A stretch of 63,560 bases of DNA, from positions 1 through 63,560 of the forward strand of contig JASFBA010000062.1 in NCBI GenBank assembly GCA_036172265.1, written 5' to 3'. This stretch comes from JASFBA01 sp036172265. GTDB taxonomy: Bacteria; Chloroflexota; Chloroflexia; DTKN01. This document shows, piece by piece, positions 49,598 to 59,170 of the stretch; the first letter of the stretch is position 1, and every line of letters begins with the position of its first letter. The notes under the pieces are model-generated. The model searched no databases, had not been told where the DNA came from, and saw only the letters and a program-made list of their open reading frames with translations. Position numbers and translations under genes: made by a program.

Positions 49598-51184
49598 GTG
49601 TATGGAGAAAGCATAGAGGTCGAAGGCGACGCCGGGGCCGGCCGGGGGGCGGTGGCGAAAGCGGCCGGCCTCATCGGGCTGGGGAACGTCCTCAGCCGCC
49701 TGCTGGGCCTGGCCCGCGATAGCGCCATCGCCCACTACTTCGGGGCCGGCGGGTCAGTCAGCGCCTTTCGCCTGGCGTTGCAGATTCCCCAGATCGCCTA
49801 TGACCTCCTGATCGGTGGGCTTGTTAGCGCGGCGCTGGTGCCGGTCTTTAGCGAATACGCCGGCAGGGAGGAGCGAGAAGAACTCTGGCGCATCGCCGGC
49901 ACGTTCTGCAGCCTGGCCGCCGTCCTCCTGGCCCTCGTGATCCTCCTCCTGGAAGTTCTGGCCCCCTGGGCCGTTGCTTTGATGGGGGGAGGCCTGGAAG
50001 CCCGCTATCAGGAGCAGGCCGTAGCCGACCTTCGCCTGGTGGCTCCGGCACTTTTTTTCCTGGGCCTCTCCGGGGCCATAAGCGGCCTCCTCTACGCCCT
50101 CAAGCGCTTCGTCTACCCGGCCTTTGCCACTGCCGTCTTCAACGCCGGGATCGTCCTCCTTGTCCTCCTGGCCGAACGCTTCCTGGGCATCGCCAGCGCC
50201 GCCATCGGCGTTGTGGTGGGTGCTTTTCTGCAACTGGCGTTACAACTGCCGGGACTGCGGGGAGCCCGGCTGCGCTTTTCCCTTTATCTTTCCCATCCGG
50301 CGCTCCGACAGATCTTTGTCCTCTACCTGCCGGTGCTTCTGGGCGTGGCGATCAGCATCGTGGGCACCGTCATGGACCGGCGGCTGGCCTCGGCGACCGG
50401 GGAAAGCAGCATCGCCTGGATGCAGAACGCCACCACCCTCATCCAGACCCCCCTGGGCCTGATCGCTGCAGCCATCTCCCTGGCCGTGCTCCCCTCCCTT
50501 GCGCGCGCCAGCGCCTTTCGGGATGAACGGGCCTTCCAGACCCACCTGGGCCTGGGCCTGCGTCTGATCCTCACCCTGGTGGTACCAGCCACCGCCGGCC
50601 TCTACGCCCTGGGCCGGCCGATTGTCGCCCTCCTCTTCGAGCACGGCGCCTTCACATCCGTTGATACCCGGATGGTCTCCTTGGCCCTCTACCTCTACCT
50701 CATCGGCCTCCCTTTTGCCGCCGTGGACCAACTCCTCATCTTCGCCTTCTATGCCCGCCGCGATACCCTTCGCCCCAACCTGGTAGGCGCCTATGCCATT
50801 GGCATTTACCTCCTCTTTGCCTTGCCCCTGGTGGGACGATGGGGTATGCTCGCTTTAGTGCTGGCCAACTCGGCCCAGTGGGCCTGGCACGCCGTCTTTA
50901 TGCTCCTTCTCCTGCGTCGGAGGATCGGTTGGCCGCATGGCGAACGCATCGGGTCTACCCTGGGACGCTCTATAGCCGCTTCCCTGGGCATGGCTTTGGC
51001 CGCCTGGGGAACGGTCGTGGGCCTGGAAGGTCGGCTTGGGGAGATCGGAACGCTCTCCCGTTCCCTTTCCTTGGGGGCTGCTCTGGTAGTCGCCGGGGTC
51101 GTTTACCTGGGGTTGGCTGTAGTGTTACGCCTGGAAGAAGTGAAGGTCGCCTGGGAGGCCATGCGCCGGCGGCTGGGAGGATAA
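49598..51184 (+). CDS. murJ: Lipid II flippase MurJ (MviN family)
   Basis: A protein of about 528 residues with some 14 membrane helices, which exports lipid-linked peptidoglycan precursor. AAGLIGLGNVLSRLLGLARD at the start and VSAFRLALQIPQIAYDLLIGG match MurJ; further on MQNATTLIQTPLGLIAAAIS, RPIVALLFEHGAF and FYARRDTLRPN are also typical. The GTG at 49598 is tentative, because the open frame runs back through gene debris to 49490 and no start has a strong ribosome binding site. It ends 6 bases before the MrfA-like helicase. Confidence 0.92.
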   Translation: MYGESIEVEGDAGAGRGAVAKAAGLIGLGNVLSRLLGLARDSAIAHYFGAGGSVSAFRLALQIPQIAYDLLIGGLVSAALVPVFSEYAGREEREELWRIAGTFCSLAAVLLALVILLLEVLAPWAVALMGGGLEARYQEQAVADLRLVAPALFFLGLSGAISGLLYALKRFVYPAFATAVFNAGIVLLVLLAERFLGIASAAIGVVVGAFLQLALQLPGLRGARLRFSLYLSHPALRQIFVLYLPVLLGVAISIVGTVMDRRLASATGESSIAWMQNATTLIQTPLGLIAAAISLAVLPSLARASAFRDERAFQTHLGLGLRLILTLVVPATAGLYALGRPIVALLFEHGAFTSVDTRMVSLALYLYLIGLPFAAVDQLLIFAFYARRDTLRPNLVGAYAIGIYLLFALPLVGRWGMLALVLANSAQWAWHAVFMLLLLRRRIGWPHGERIGSTLGRSIAASLGMALAAWGTVVGLEGRLGEIGTLSRSLSLGAALVVAGVVYLGLAVVLRLEEVKVAWEAMRRRLGG

Positions 51185-51190
51185 GCGGCC

Positions 51191-53683
51191 GTGGATGTCG
51201 AACAAGTTCTGGAGGCGTTGCAGCGCGACCCGGAGTTTGCCCCCCAGATTGCCGCCTGGCGGACGCGGGAAGCCCGGCCGGCCCGCTACGCTTCCACCCC
51301 GGAATGGCTCGAACGGCGCCTGCGGGAAGCCCTGGCCGAACTGGGCATCGCCCGCCTCTACATCCACCAGGTCAAGGCACTGGAAGCGGCGGCGCGGGGC
51401 GAACACGGGGTCGTCGCCACCGGCACGGCCTCCGGGAAGAGCCTCTGCTACCACCTGCCCGTGCTCCAGGCCCTCCTGGAATGCCCGGGCAGCACTGCCC
51501 TGTACCTCTACCCCACCAAAGCACTGGCGCATGACCAGGAGGCTTTCCTGCACACTCTGTCCAGGAAGGTGTCCATCCCCCCATTCGGCACCTACGACGG
51601 CGACACCCCGCCGGCTGTCCGCCCCCGGTTGCGTCGAGAGGCCCGCCTTCTCCTGACCAACCCGGATATGCTCCACGCCGGCATCCTGCCGAGGCATCCC
51701 CACTGGGCCCCCTTCCTGGCCTCGCTGCGCTACGTCATCCTGGACGAACTACACGTCTACCGCGGCCTCTTCGGGAGCCATGTGGCCAACGTGCTGCGCC
51801 GGCTGAAGCGGCTCTGCGCCTTCTACGGAAGCCGGCCCCAGTTCCTCTGTGCCTCGGCCACCATCGGCAACCCTGGGGAACTGGCCAGCCGTCTTCTGGG
51901 GGAAGCCGTAACTGTGGTGGACGACGACGGTGCCCCCCGCGGCCGGCAGCACTTTCTCCTCTACAACCCCCCGCTGGCCGACCCCGCCCTGGGGATCCGC
52001 CGTAGCCTCCTCCTGGAAGCGGAAAAACTGGCCGACCGCTTTCTGGAGGCCGGCCTGCCCACGGTCGTCTTTGCCCGCACCCGGCTGGGGATGGAACTCC
52101 TCCTTACCTACCTGCGGGAACGGTGCGGCGGCCGGCGCGGCCGGCTGCGGGGATATCGCGGCGGCTACCGGCCGGAGGTGCGTCGGGAGATCGAGGCCGG
52201 CCTGCGGCAGGGAACGGTGGAAGGGGTGGTGGCCACCAACGCCTTGGAACTGGGCGTGGATATCGGGACGCTCTCGGCCTGCATCATGGCCGGCTATCCA
52301 GGGACGATCGCGGCCACCTGGCAGCAGGCCGGCCGCGCCGGCCGCCGGGAATCGCCCTCCGCCGCCATCCTGATCGCCGGCCCCGGACCTCTGGACCAGT
52401 ACCTGGTCACCCACCCCGACTACTTCTTCGGCCGCTCCCCCGAACAGGCGCACATCAACCCCGATAACCCCTTTCTCCTCTCCGAACACTTGCGCTGTGC
52501 CCTCTTCGAATTCTCCTTCGCGGCCGATGAGCCCTCGTATAGGCGCAATACCATCGCACCCCTTCTGGAGGCCCTGGTCGCCGAGGGCTGTGCGCTCCCG
52601 GCCGGCGGACGCTACTACTGGATCGGCAGCGGTTCGCCAGCCGAACGCCTCTCCCTGCGCACCGCCTCCGCCGATGTCGTTACCATTGTGGACGACTCGG
52701 GGGAAAAGCCGCTTATTCTGGGACAACTGGACCGACCCGGCGCCGCCATCCTGGTCTATCCGGGAGCCGTTTACCTGCACGAGGGGCGTTTCTACCAGGT
52801 GGAGCGGCTGGATTGGGAGGGTGGTACGGCTTTCGTGCGGCCGGTCCGGCCGGACTATTATACTCAGGCCGATCTGGAGGTGGATTGGGAGGTGATCCTT
52901 GAGGCTGAAGCGGCTTCCCAGGGCCAGGGGATGCGCTACCACGGCGTGGTGCGTGTGCAGGCTCGGGCTTCCTCTTACCGCCGGGTGCGCCTCTATACCC
53001 ACGAGACGCTAGGGCGCGGGACGATTGCCCTCCCGCCCCAGGAGTTCCTCACCCAGGCCTTCTGGCTGACTCTGCCGGAACCGGCCCATGAGATCGTCCG
53101 CCCCAATTACGGCCCCAACTGGCCGGAAATGCGCCTCCGTGCTCGCCAGCGCGACCGCTTCACCTGCCAGCACTGCGGAGCGCATGAAAGTCAGATCGGC
53201 CGCGAACACGACGTTCACCATCGTATCCCCTTCCGCCACTTTGGCTATCGTCCCGGCGAAAACGAGGCTTACCTCCAGGCCAACGACCTCTCCAACCTGG
53301 TCACGCTATGCCGCTCCTGCCATGCCCGGGCGGATCACGGCCCCCGGGAGAGCACCGTGGCCGCCCTGCAAGGGCTGGGACACCTCCTGCGCCACGTGGC
53401 TCCGCTCTTTCTTGCCTGCGATCCCGGCGACGTCCAGGTGAGCACCCGCCTGCGCATGCCCCCGGAGGGGTTGCCCGCCCTCCTCATCTACGATAACTGT
53501 CCCGGCGGGGCCGGCCTGAGTCCGCACCTTTTTGAAGTCTGTTCCGAGTGGCTACAGGCCGGCCGTTCCCGCCTCCAGGAGTGTCCCTGCCCGGCCGGCT
53601 GTCCCTCCTGTATCGGCCCGGGGGAAGAAGAGGAGGAAGGGGCAAAAGAACAGGTGGGCCGGCTTCTGGAACTTTTGGCCTGA
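51191..53683 (+). CDS. MrfA/YprA-type DEAD-box helicase with an inserted HNH domain
   Basis: An 830-residue SF2 helicase. Walker A TGTASGKSLCYHLPV near residue 76, DELHVYRG (DEAH-like) near 184, CASATIGNP near 223 and the arginine-finger motif QQAGRAGR near 378. The C-terminal DUF1998-like end has LIYDNCPGGAGL and a four-Cys cluster, CPCPAGCPSC, near 797. This is the MrfA plan (mitomycin-lesion repair). An HNH-type zinc module is inserted near 646-714: CQHCG, DVHHRIPF, NLVTLCRSCHARAD, with both CxxC pairs and the HH motif intact. GTG start after GGAGG, 6 bases after murJ. Confidence 0.88.
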   Translation: MDVEQVLEALQRDPEFAPQIAAWRTREARPARYASTPEWLERRLREALAELGIARLYIHQVKALEAAARGEHGVVATGTASGKSLCYHLPVLQALLECPGSTALYLYPTKALAHDQEAFLHTLSRKVSIPPFGTYDGDTPPAVRPRLRREARLLLTNPDMLHAGILPRHPHWAPFLASLRYVILDELHVYRGLFGSHVANVLRRLKRLCAFYGSRPQFLCASATIGNPGELASRLLGEAVTVVDDDGAPRGRQHFLLYNPPLADPALGIRRSLLLEAEKLADRFLEAGLPTVVFARTRLGMELLLTYLRERCGGRRGRLRGYRGGYRPEVRREIEAGLRQGTVEGVVATNALELGVDIGTLSACIMAGYPGTIAATWQQAGRAGRRESPSAAILIAGPGPLDQYLVTHPDYFFGRSPEQAHINPDNPFLLSEHLRCALFEFSFAADEPSYRRNTIAPLLEALVAEGCALPAGGRYYWIGSGSPAERLSLRTASADVVTIVDDSGEKPLILGQLDRPGAAILVYPGAVYLHEGRFYQVERLDWEGGTAFVRPVRPDYYTQADLEVDWEVILEAEAASQGQGMRYHGVVRVQARASSYRRVRLYTHETLGRGTIALPPQEFLTQAFWLTLPEPAHEIVRPNYGPNWPEMRLRARQRDRFTCQHCGAHESQIGREHDVHHRIPFRHFGYRPGENEAYLQANDLSNLVTLCRSCHARADHGPRESTVAALQGLGHLLRHVAPLFLACDPGDVQVSTRLRMPPEGLPALLIYDNCPGGAGLSPHLFEVCSEWLQAGRSRLQECPCPAGCPSCIGPGEEEEEGAKEQVGRLLELLA

Positions 53684-53789
53684 TCCCTCCGATTTCAGAA
53701 CATAAGACCTCGTTCCAAAGGACAAATGCCCCTATCCGCCGGGGAAAGAACCGGCTAAAGACATGTGGACAATCGCCGGCCGGGTCAAG

Positions 53790-53818
53790 TTGAAGGTAAA
53801 GGCGAATTGGGGTATAAT
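53790..53818 (+). promoter_or_regulatory. Promoter of the udg-rnj-ftsK gene run
   Basis: TTGAAG (53790-53795), 17-base spacer, TATAAT (53813-53818), about 85 bases upstream of the UDG start. The gap 53684-53789 has no gene. Confidence 0.7.
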
Positions 53819-53902
53819 TATTGTGAAGCATTCTTCCGGATATTCCGGAGGGGGGAGGCCGGCCCTTTTGCGGGCCAGGCCTTGGGATAGAAGAGGCGAC
53901 CT

Positions 53903-54535
53903 ATGTCTACACTGGATGAGATTCGCCAGGAAATCGCCGCCTGTACGGCCTGCCGACTGCACCTTTCGCGCACCCATCCGGTCCCCGGCGAGGGGCCGGA
54001 GAAGGCGGAAATTATGTTTATCGGGGAAGGGCCGGGCTTTTACGAAGACCAGCAGGGCCGGCCGTTCGTCGGTCCCTCCGGCCACCTCCTGGAAAAGTTG
54101 CTGGCCTCCATCGGGATGACCCGCGAACAGGTCTTTATCGCCAACGTCATCAAATGCCGGCCGCCCGGAAACCGCGACCCGCTGCCCTCCGAAATCGCTA
54201 CCTGCGCCCAATTCCTGGACCGGCAGATCGAGGCCGTGGACCCTCTCCTCATCGTCACTCTGGGACGTTACTCGATGGAGCGCTACTTCCCAGAAGCCAA
54301 GATCTCCCAGGTGCACGGACGGGCCCGTCGCGAGGGTCGCCGCCTCTACCTGCCGCTCTATCACCCGGCCTACGTCCTGCGGAATATGGCCCTGATGCCC
54401 GAACTGGAGGCCGATTTCCAGAAAATTCCCAAACTCCTGGCCCGGCTGAAGGAGGTCCTGGCCCAGGAGGCGATCTTGCCCGTGGCCGCCGAGCCGGCCG
54501 AAGAAGCCGGCCCGAAACAGTTGCGGCTGTTCTAG
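53903..54535 (+). CDS. Type-4 uracil-DNA glycosylase
   Basis: A 210-residue [4Fe-4S] uracil-DNA glycosylase that removes uracil from deaminated cytosine, important at high temperature. The four cluster Cys are at 14, 17, 85 and 101. Active-site segments are GEGPGFYEDQQGRPFVGPSG and LPLYHPAYVLRN. The C-terminus ends KQLRLF, which fits the beta-clamp binding consensus QLxLF and would tie repair to replication. It has its own promoter and lies 9 bases before a membrane protein gene. Confidence 0.95.
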   Translation: MSTLDEIRQEIAACTACRLHLSRTHPVPGEGPEKAEIMFIGEGPGFYEDQQGRPFVGPSGHLLEKLLASIGMTREQVFIANVIKCRPPGNRDPLPSEIATCAQFLDRQIEAVDPLLIVTLGRYSMERYFPEAKISQVHGRARREGRRLYLPLYHPAYVLRNMALMPELEADFQKIPKLLARLKEVLAQEAILPVAAEPAEEAGPKQLRLF

Positions 54536-54545
54536 CGGAGGAACG

Positions 54546-55202
54546 ATGGTGGAACAGGAGCACGCTGTAGAAAAGACCTATCGCCTCAGCCGGCGCGGCC
54601 GGCGCACGGCCTACCTTCTCCTGGTCGGCAGCCTCATCATCTGGCTCTTTGCCCTCTGGACGCTCAAGAACACGCTCAAGATCGGGCTGCGGCCGCAGAC
54701 CTTTCTCCCCAGCCTCCAGGCCCTCTGGGGCCGGCTGAGCGGGACGGCCGGGACGATGACGGCGGAGGAACTCATCCCGGCCATCATCATGCTGGCGCTG
54801 GTGCTGGTCGTTCCTCTCCTCATCTGGAACATCGTCGAGGAACTGCGGGCTTCCTATACAGTTGGGCCGGACGGGATTACCTTCCGTTCCCTGGGCATCG
54901 AACTCTTCTACCCCTGGTCGGAGGTGGCTTCCCTGCGCCCGGTGGACGAAGAGGTGGAGGAAGAGCCGCTGGACGAACTGGTCTTGAAAGGTTCGCGCCT
55001 TTCTTCCATCCGAAATCCCCTGCTGCGCTTCCTCCACGCCCAGGCCTACGGCCGGCGTCGTCTCCCCCTCTACGGCGGCCTGGAGGAACGGGAGGAACTC
55101 CTGGAGCGCATCCGTGCCTACCTATCGGCCGGGGAGAAAGCGGCGGAAGCGGAGACGGCGGAGGCGGCCGGCCTCTCGGGAGCGGAAAACCGGACACCTT
55201 GA
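54546..55202 (+). CDS. Membrane protein with a PH-like cytoplasmic domain, unknown function
   Basis: A 218-residue protein with two helices (AYLLLVGSLIIWLFALWTL near residues 22-40 and IPAIIMLALVLVVPLLIWNI near 78-98) followed by a soluble part, ASYTVGPDGITFRSLGIELF YPWSEV, which looks like a bacterial PH-type domain. The C-terminal tail is acidic and Ala/Glu-rich. No specific family recognised. It lies in the UDG-RNase J run with close spacing (10 bases on each side), so it is expressed with them. Confidence 0.65.
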   Translation: MVEQEHAVEKTYRLSRRGRRTAYLLLVGSLIIWLFALWTLKNTLKIGLRPQTFLPSLQALWGRLSGTAGTMTAEELIPAIIMLALVLVVPLLIWNIVEELRASYTVGPDGITFRSLGIELFYPWSEVASLRPVDEEVEEEPLDELVLKGSRLSSIRNPLLRFLHAQAYGRRRLPLYGGLEEREELLERIRAYLSAGEKAAEAETAEAAGLSGAENRTP

Positions 55203-55211
55203 GGTACGACA

Positions 55212-56870
55212 ATGGCAGAAAAGTTGCGCGTCATCCCTCTCGGCGGAGTGGCCGAGGTGGGACGGAATATGTGGGTAGTGGAGTACGGGGAAGACATCCT
55301 GGTGGTGGATGCCGGGTTGATGTTCCCCGAAAGCGACATGCTCGGAGTGGATTTCATCCTGCCCGACATCTCCTATTTGCGGGAACGAACCCGGCGCATC
55401 CGCGCCCTGGTCATCACCCATGGCCATGAGGACCACATCGGGGCCCTGCCCTATCTTCTTTCTGACCTGGGCACCCCGCCGATCTACGCCACCCGCCTGA
55501 CCCAGGGCCTGATCATGGTCAAACTGCGGGAGGCCGGGCTGCACCGTCTCTCGGAGATGCGCGAACTCCGCCCCGGCGAGGAGATAACGCTCGGCCCCTT
55601 CCGCCTCGGGTGCTACCGCGTGGCCCACAGCATCCCCGATGGAGTCGGCTTGGTGGTCGGCACGCCGGCCGGCCTGCTGGTCCACTCGGGCGATTTCAAA
55701 CTCGACTATACCCCGGTGGACGGCCGGCCCACCGATACGGCCGCATTGGCCGAACTGGGCAAACGCGGCGTCCTGGCCTACCTGTGCGACTGTGTGCGGG
55801 TCGAATCCCCCGGCTACACCCCCTCGGAAAAGGTGGTCGGCGATACTTTCGATGCCATCTTCGCCCAGGCCGAGGGGCGCATCATCATCGCCACTTTTGC
55901 CTCCAACATCTCCCGTATCCAGCAGGTCCTGGACACCGCCTACCGCCACTATCGCAAAGTTGCCGTCGTCGGGCGCAGTATGGAAGGCAACGTGCGTATG
56001 GCCCAGGAACTGGGCTACCTGAGCATCCCCGAAGATACCCTCCTCCGCCTGCCCGACGTCCTCCACCTTCCCCCGGAAGAGGCCGTCATTCTCTGCACCG
56101 GCAGCCAGGGGGAGCCGATGTCCGTCTTGAGCCGCATCGCCAACCGCGACCATCCCCAGTTCACCATCCGACCGGGCGATACGGTGATCTTTTCGGCCAG
56201 CCCCATCCCCGGCAACGAGGAATCGATCCATCGGGTCATCAACAGCCTCTTCCAGCAGGGGGCCGAGGTGATCTACAGCGCCCTGGCCCAGGTGCACGTT
56301 TCCGGACACGCCAGCCAGGAGGAATTGAAACTTGCCCTCAGCCTCGTCCGCCCCCGCTACGTCGTGCCGATCCACGGCGATTACCGCCATATGGCCCTCT
56401 TCCGCAAACTGACCGCCGCCCTGGGCTATTCTCCGGAGCAGGTGCTCCTGCCGGAAAACGGCACCATCCTGGAGTTCGATAGAGAGGGCGGCCGCATCGG
56501 CGGGAAGGTGCCCTCGGGCAATATCTTCGTGGACGGATTGACGGTGGGGGAGGTGGACCACGTGGTGGTGCGCGACCGGCAACTCCTGGCCCGCGACGGC
56601 ATCCTCATGGTGGTGATCGCCGTGGACCGGCGCACCGGACGGGTGGTGGCCGGCCCGGATATGGTCTCGCGGGGCTTTGTCCCCGGGCGCGACGGCGAGC
56701 AGATTCTGGAGGAGGCCCGCGAGGTCGTGCGCCAGGCCCTGGACCACGGCGGCGACGTTCCCTCGGACTGGAGTTTCGTCAATCGCAAGATCAAAGACAG
56801 TTTGGGCAAATTCCTCTACCGCCGCACCCAGCGCCGGCCGATGATCCTGCCGCTGGTGATGGAGGTGTGA
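55212..56870 (+). CDS. rnj: Ribonuclease J
   Basis: A 552-residue metallo-beta-lactamase/beta-CASP RNase with 5'-exo and endo activity, used for mRNA turnover and RNA maturation. The Zn site is THGHEDHIGALPYL near residues 72-85, with HSGDFKLDYTP and the beta-CASP motifs CTGSQGEP and VHVSGHASQEEL. PIHGDYRHM is near the end. Standard length. It starts 9 bases after the PH-like membrane gene. An octamer repeat follows the stop. Confidence 0.96.
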   Translation: MAEKLRVIPLGGVAEVGRNMWVVEYGEDILVVDAGLMFPESDMLGVDFILPDISYLRERTRRIRALVITHGHEDHIGALPYLLSDLGTPPIYATRLTQGLIMVKLREAGLHRLSEMRELRPGEEITLGPFRLGCYRVAHSIPDGVGLVVGTPAGLLVHSGDFKLDYTPVDGRPTDTAALAELGKRGVLAYLCDCVRVESPGYTPSEKVVGDTFDAIFAQAEGRIIIATFASNISRIQQVLDTAYRHYRKVAVVGRSMEGNVRMAQELGYLSIPEDTLLRLPDVLHLPPEEAVILCTGSQGEPMSVLSRIANRDHPQFTIRPGDTVIFSASPIPGNEESIHRVINSLFQQGAEVIYSALAQVHVSGHASQEELKLALSLVRPRYVVPIHGDYRHMALFRKLTAALGYSPEQVLLPENGTILEFDREGGRIGGKVPSGNIFVDGLTVGEVDHVVVRDRQLLARDGILMVVIAVDRRTGRVVAGPDMVSRGFVPGRDGEQILEEAREVVRQALDHGGDVPSDWSFVNRKIKDSLGKFLYRRTQRRPMILPLVMEV

Positions 56871-56877
56871 GCCGTTA

Positions 56878-56901
56878 CGCGTTGGCACGTCCGCGCGTTG
56901 C
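56878..56901 (+). repeat. Octamer repeat after RNase J
   Basis: CGCGTTGG, CACGTCCG, CGCGTTGC, seven bases after the stop. Confidence 0.6.
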
Positions 56902-56940
56902 GGACAAAGGGCGGGTGAGGCTGCCCGGGAAATTGGTTCG

Positions 56941-59169
56941 ATGGGAAAGAGACGGGTCATTCGCAGATCTCGGGGAAATTCCCCGCGTAGCGGAAGGCGT
57001 CGCGCCCCTTCTCGGCGCACGCGGCGGGCCCAGCCCCTGCATCTCCGCATCGACCCCCGCACTCAGCGCCAGATTCTGGGGTTGGTGCTCCTGGGCCTGG
57101 CCATCCTCTCCCTGGTGAGTTTCGCCGTCGGGGAAACGGCCTTTTACCTCTTCGGCTGGGGAGGCCTCTTTGTTTCACTTGGGGTGGGTGCCCTGGCCGT
57201 CCTCATCCTCTGGGGCGAGTTCCGGGGAGAACCGCGTCTGGACTGGAACGACCTTCTGGGGGGACTGTTCCTGTTGGTAGCCATCCTGGGCCTCTTCAGT
57301 TTGGGTATGGCCTATGAAAAGGAAATCCCGGAGGGAAGCGGCGGAGGAATAGTCGGCTACTTTATCGCCCACACTCTGGCGGTGGATGCCCATCTGACCG
57401 TCTTCGGGGCCTTTTTCCTCCTGCTCATCATCGGCCTGATCGGGGTCATGCTGGCCTTTGACATCTCCCTCCCCCAGGCGGTTCGTCCCTTTGCGGCCCT
57501 GGGGCAAGCAACCCTTCGGCTGGTGCGGAATCTGGCCCATCGGCCCAGGATGGTGATCCGCCTTCCCGGAGAAGAAGCGCGTCCTTCCCGACCCCTGCCG
57601 GAAGCGGAGGAAGCCGAGGAAGAGGAAGAAGAGGAGGAAGAAGCCCCTGCCCCGCGCATCATCGGCCGAAGAGAGCCACGAGGGGCCATCTCGGCCATTA
57701 CCCCGGTGGCCGGCGAGTGGAGGTTGCCGCCGCTCGATCTCCTGGAGCAGGCCGGCGAGGCCGAGATCAGCCAGGCCGAGATCCGGCGGCGTGCCCGCGT
57801 GATCGAGTCCACCCTGGCCAGTTTCAACGTCCAGGCCCGCGTGGTGGAGGTGAACTGCGGCCCCACGGTGACCCAGTTCGCCCTGCAGCCGGGGGTGGGG
57901 GTCAAGGTTTCCAAGATCACCTCCCTGGCCAACGACCTAGCGCTGGCCCTGGCCGCTCCCAGCATCCGTATCGAGGCCCCGGTGCCCGGCCGGCCTTTCG
58001 TGGGCATCGAGATTCCCAACACGGCCATCTCTCTGGTCTCCCTGCGCGAGATCCTGGAAAGCCCGACCTTCCAGGAACACCGCGGGGTGCTCAAGGTGGC
58101 CCTGGGACGGGATGTCTCCGGCCAGCCGGTAGTGGAAGACCTGACCCAGATGCCCCACCTTTTGATCGCCGGGACGACCGGTTCGGGCAAGAGCGTCTGC
58201 ATCAACGCCATGGTGGTCAGTTTCCTCTACCAGCATAGCCCCGATACCCTGCGCTTTATTATGATCGACCCCAAGCGGGTGGAACTGAGCATTTTTCACG
58301 ACATCCCGCACCTGGCCTTTCCGGTGGTGACCGAGATCAACGGCCGGCGGGCCGGCGCCCCGGCCGACGAAGTGGATGCCCTCAAGGCCCTCCACTGGGC
58401 TACCCAGGAGATGGAACGACGTTACCGCATCTTCTCCCGCGAGGGTTTCCGCAACATCACCGGCTATAACAAGGCCGCCCGCGCCGAGGTCAACCCCAAC
58501 CTGCCGCCCATGCCCTTTATCGTCATCGTCATCGACGAACTGGCAGACCTGATGATGGTGGCCCCGGAGGAAGTCGAGACGATGATCTGCCGGCTGGCCC
58601 AACTGGCCCGTGCCACCGGCATCCACCTGGTGCTGGCCACCCAGCGCCCCTCGGTGGACGTGGTGACCGGCCTGATCAAGGCCAACTTCCCCTCCCGCAT
58701 CTCCTTCGCCGTCTCCACCTCGATCGACAGCCGGGTGGTCCTGGATATGGCTGGGGCGGAGCAACTGCTGGGGCGGGGCGATGCCCTCTATATGGCCCCC
58801 GAGGTGGCCAAGCCGATCCGCCTTCAGGGCAGTTACGTCTCCGACGAGGAGATCGAGCGTGTGGTCAACTTCTGGAAGGAGCAGAAGCCCAGGGAAAGCC
58901 CGCCCCCTCCGCCGGTGCAACTTACGATGCCGCTTTCCTGGCGCGAGGAGCCGGAGGAGGAGACGGAGGACGAACTCCTACCGGAGGCCATTGCCCTGGT
59001 GCGCCGGCACAACCGGGCCTCGGCCGCCCTCCTGCAACGGCGGTTGCGGGTCAGTTACAACCGGGCGGCCCGGCTTATCGAACTTCTGGAGCGCAAGGGC
59101 ATCGTGGGGCCTGAGGAGCAGGGGCGCTCTCGGGAGGTGCTCCTGCCGCCGGAAGACGAGGAGGCATAA
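56941..59169 (+). CDS. ftsK: DNA translocase FtsK/SpoIIIE
   Basis: A 742-residue septal DNA pump. A basic N-terminus (residues 1-35, many Arg) precedes four or so membrane helices up to about 185. A short linker with a Glu run (near 222-238) is followed by the alpha domain, the RecA-like motor with Walker A GTTGSGKSVC near 410 and IVIVIDELADLMM as Walker B, and the C-terminal winged-helix gamma domain from about 675 (ALVRRHNRASAALLQRRLRV) that reads KOPS sites. The linker is short compared with proteobacterial FtsK. The ATG at 56941 follows a weak site, so the exact start is uncertain. Confidence 0.94.
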   Translation: MGKRRVIRRSRGNSPRSGRRRAPSRRTRRAQPLHLRIDPRTQRQILGLVLLGLAILSLVSFAVGETAFYLFGWGGLFVSLGVGALAVLILWGEFRGEPRLDWNDLLGGLFLLVAILGLFSLGMAYEKEIPEGSGGGIVGYFIAHTLAVDAHLTVFGAFFLLLIIGLIGVMLAFDISLPQAVRPFAALGQATLRLVRNLAHRPRMVIRLPGEEARPSRPLPEAEEAEEEEEEEEEAPAPRIIGRREPRGAISAITPVAGEWRLPPLDLLEQAGEAEISQAEIRRRARVIESTLASFNVQARVVEVNCGPTVTQFALQPGVGVKVSKITSLANDLALALAAPSIRIEAPVPGRPFVGIEIPNTAISLVSLREILESPTFQEHRGVLKVALGRDVSGQPVVEDLTQMPHLLIAGTTGSGKSVCINAMVVSFLYQHSPDTLRFIMIDPKRVELSIFHDIPHLAFPVVTEINGRRAGAPADEVDALKALHWATQEMERRYRIFSREGFRNITGYNKAARAEVNPNLPPMPFIVIVIDELADLMMVAPEEVETMICRLAQLARATGIHLVLATQRPSVDVVTGLIKANFPSRISFAVSTSIDSRVVLDMAGAEQLLGRGDALYMAPEVAKPIRLQGSYVSDEEIERVVNFWKEQKPRESPPPPPVQLTMPLSWREEPEEETEDELLPEAIALVRRHNRASAALLQRRLRVSYNRAARLIELLERKGIVGPEEQGRSREVLLPPEDEEA

Positions 59170-59170
59170 G

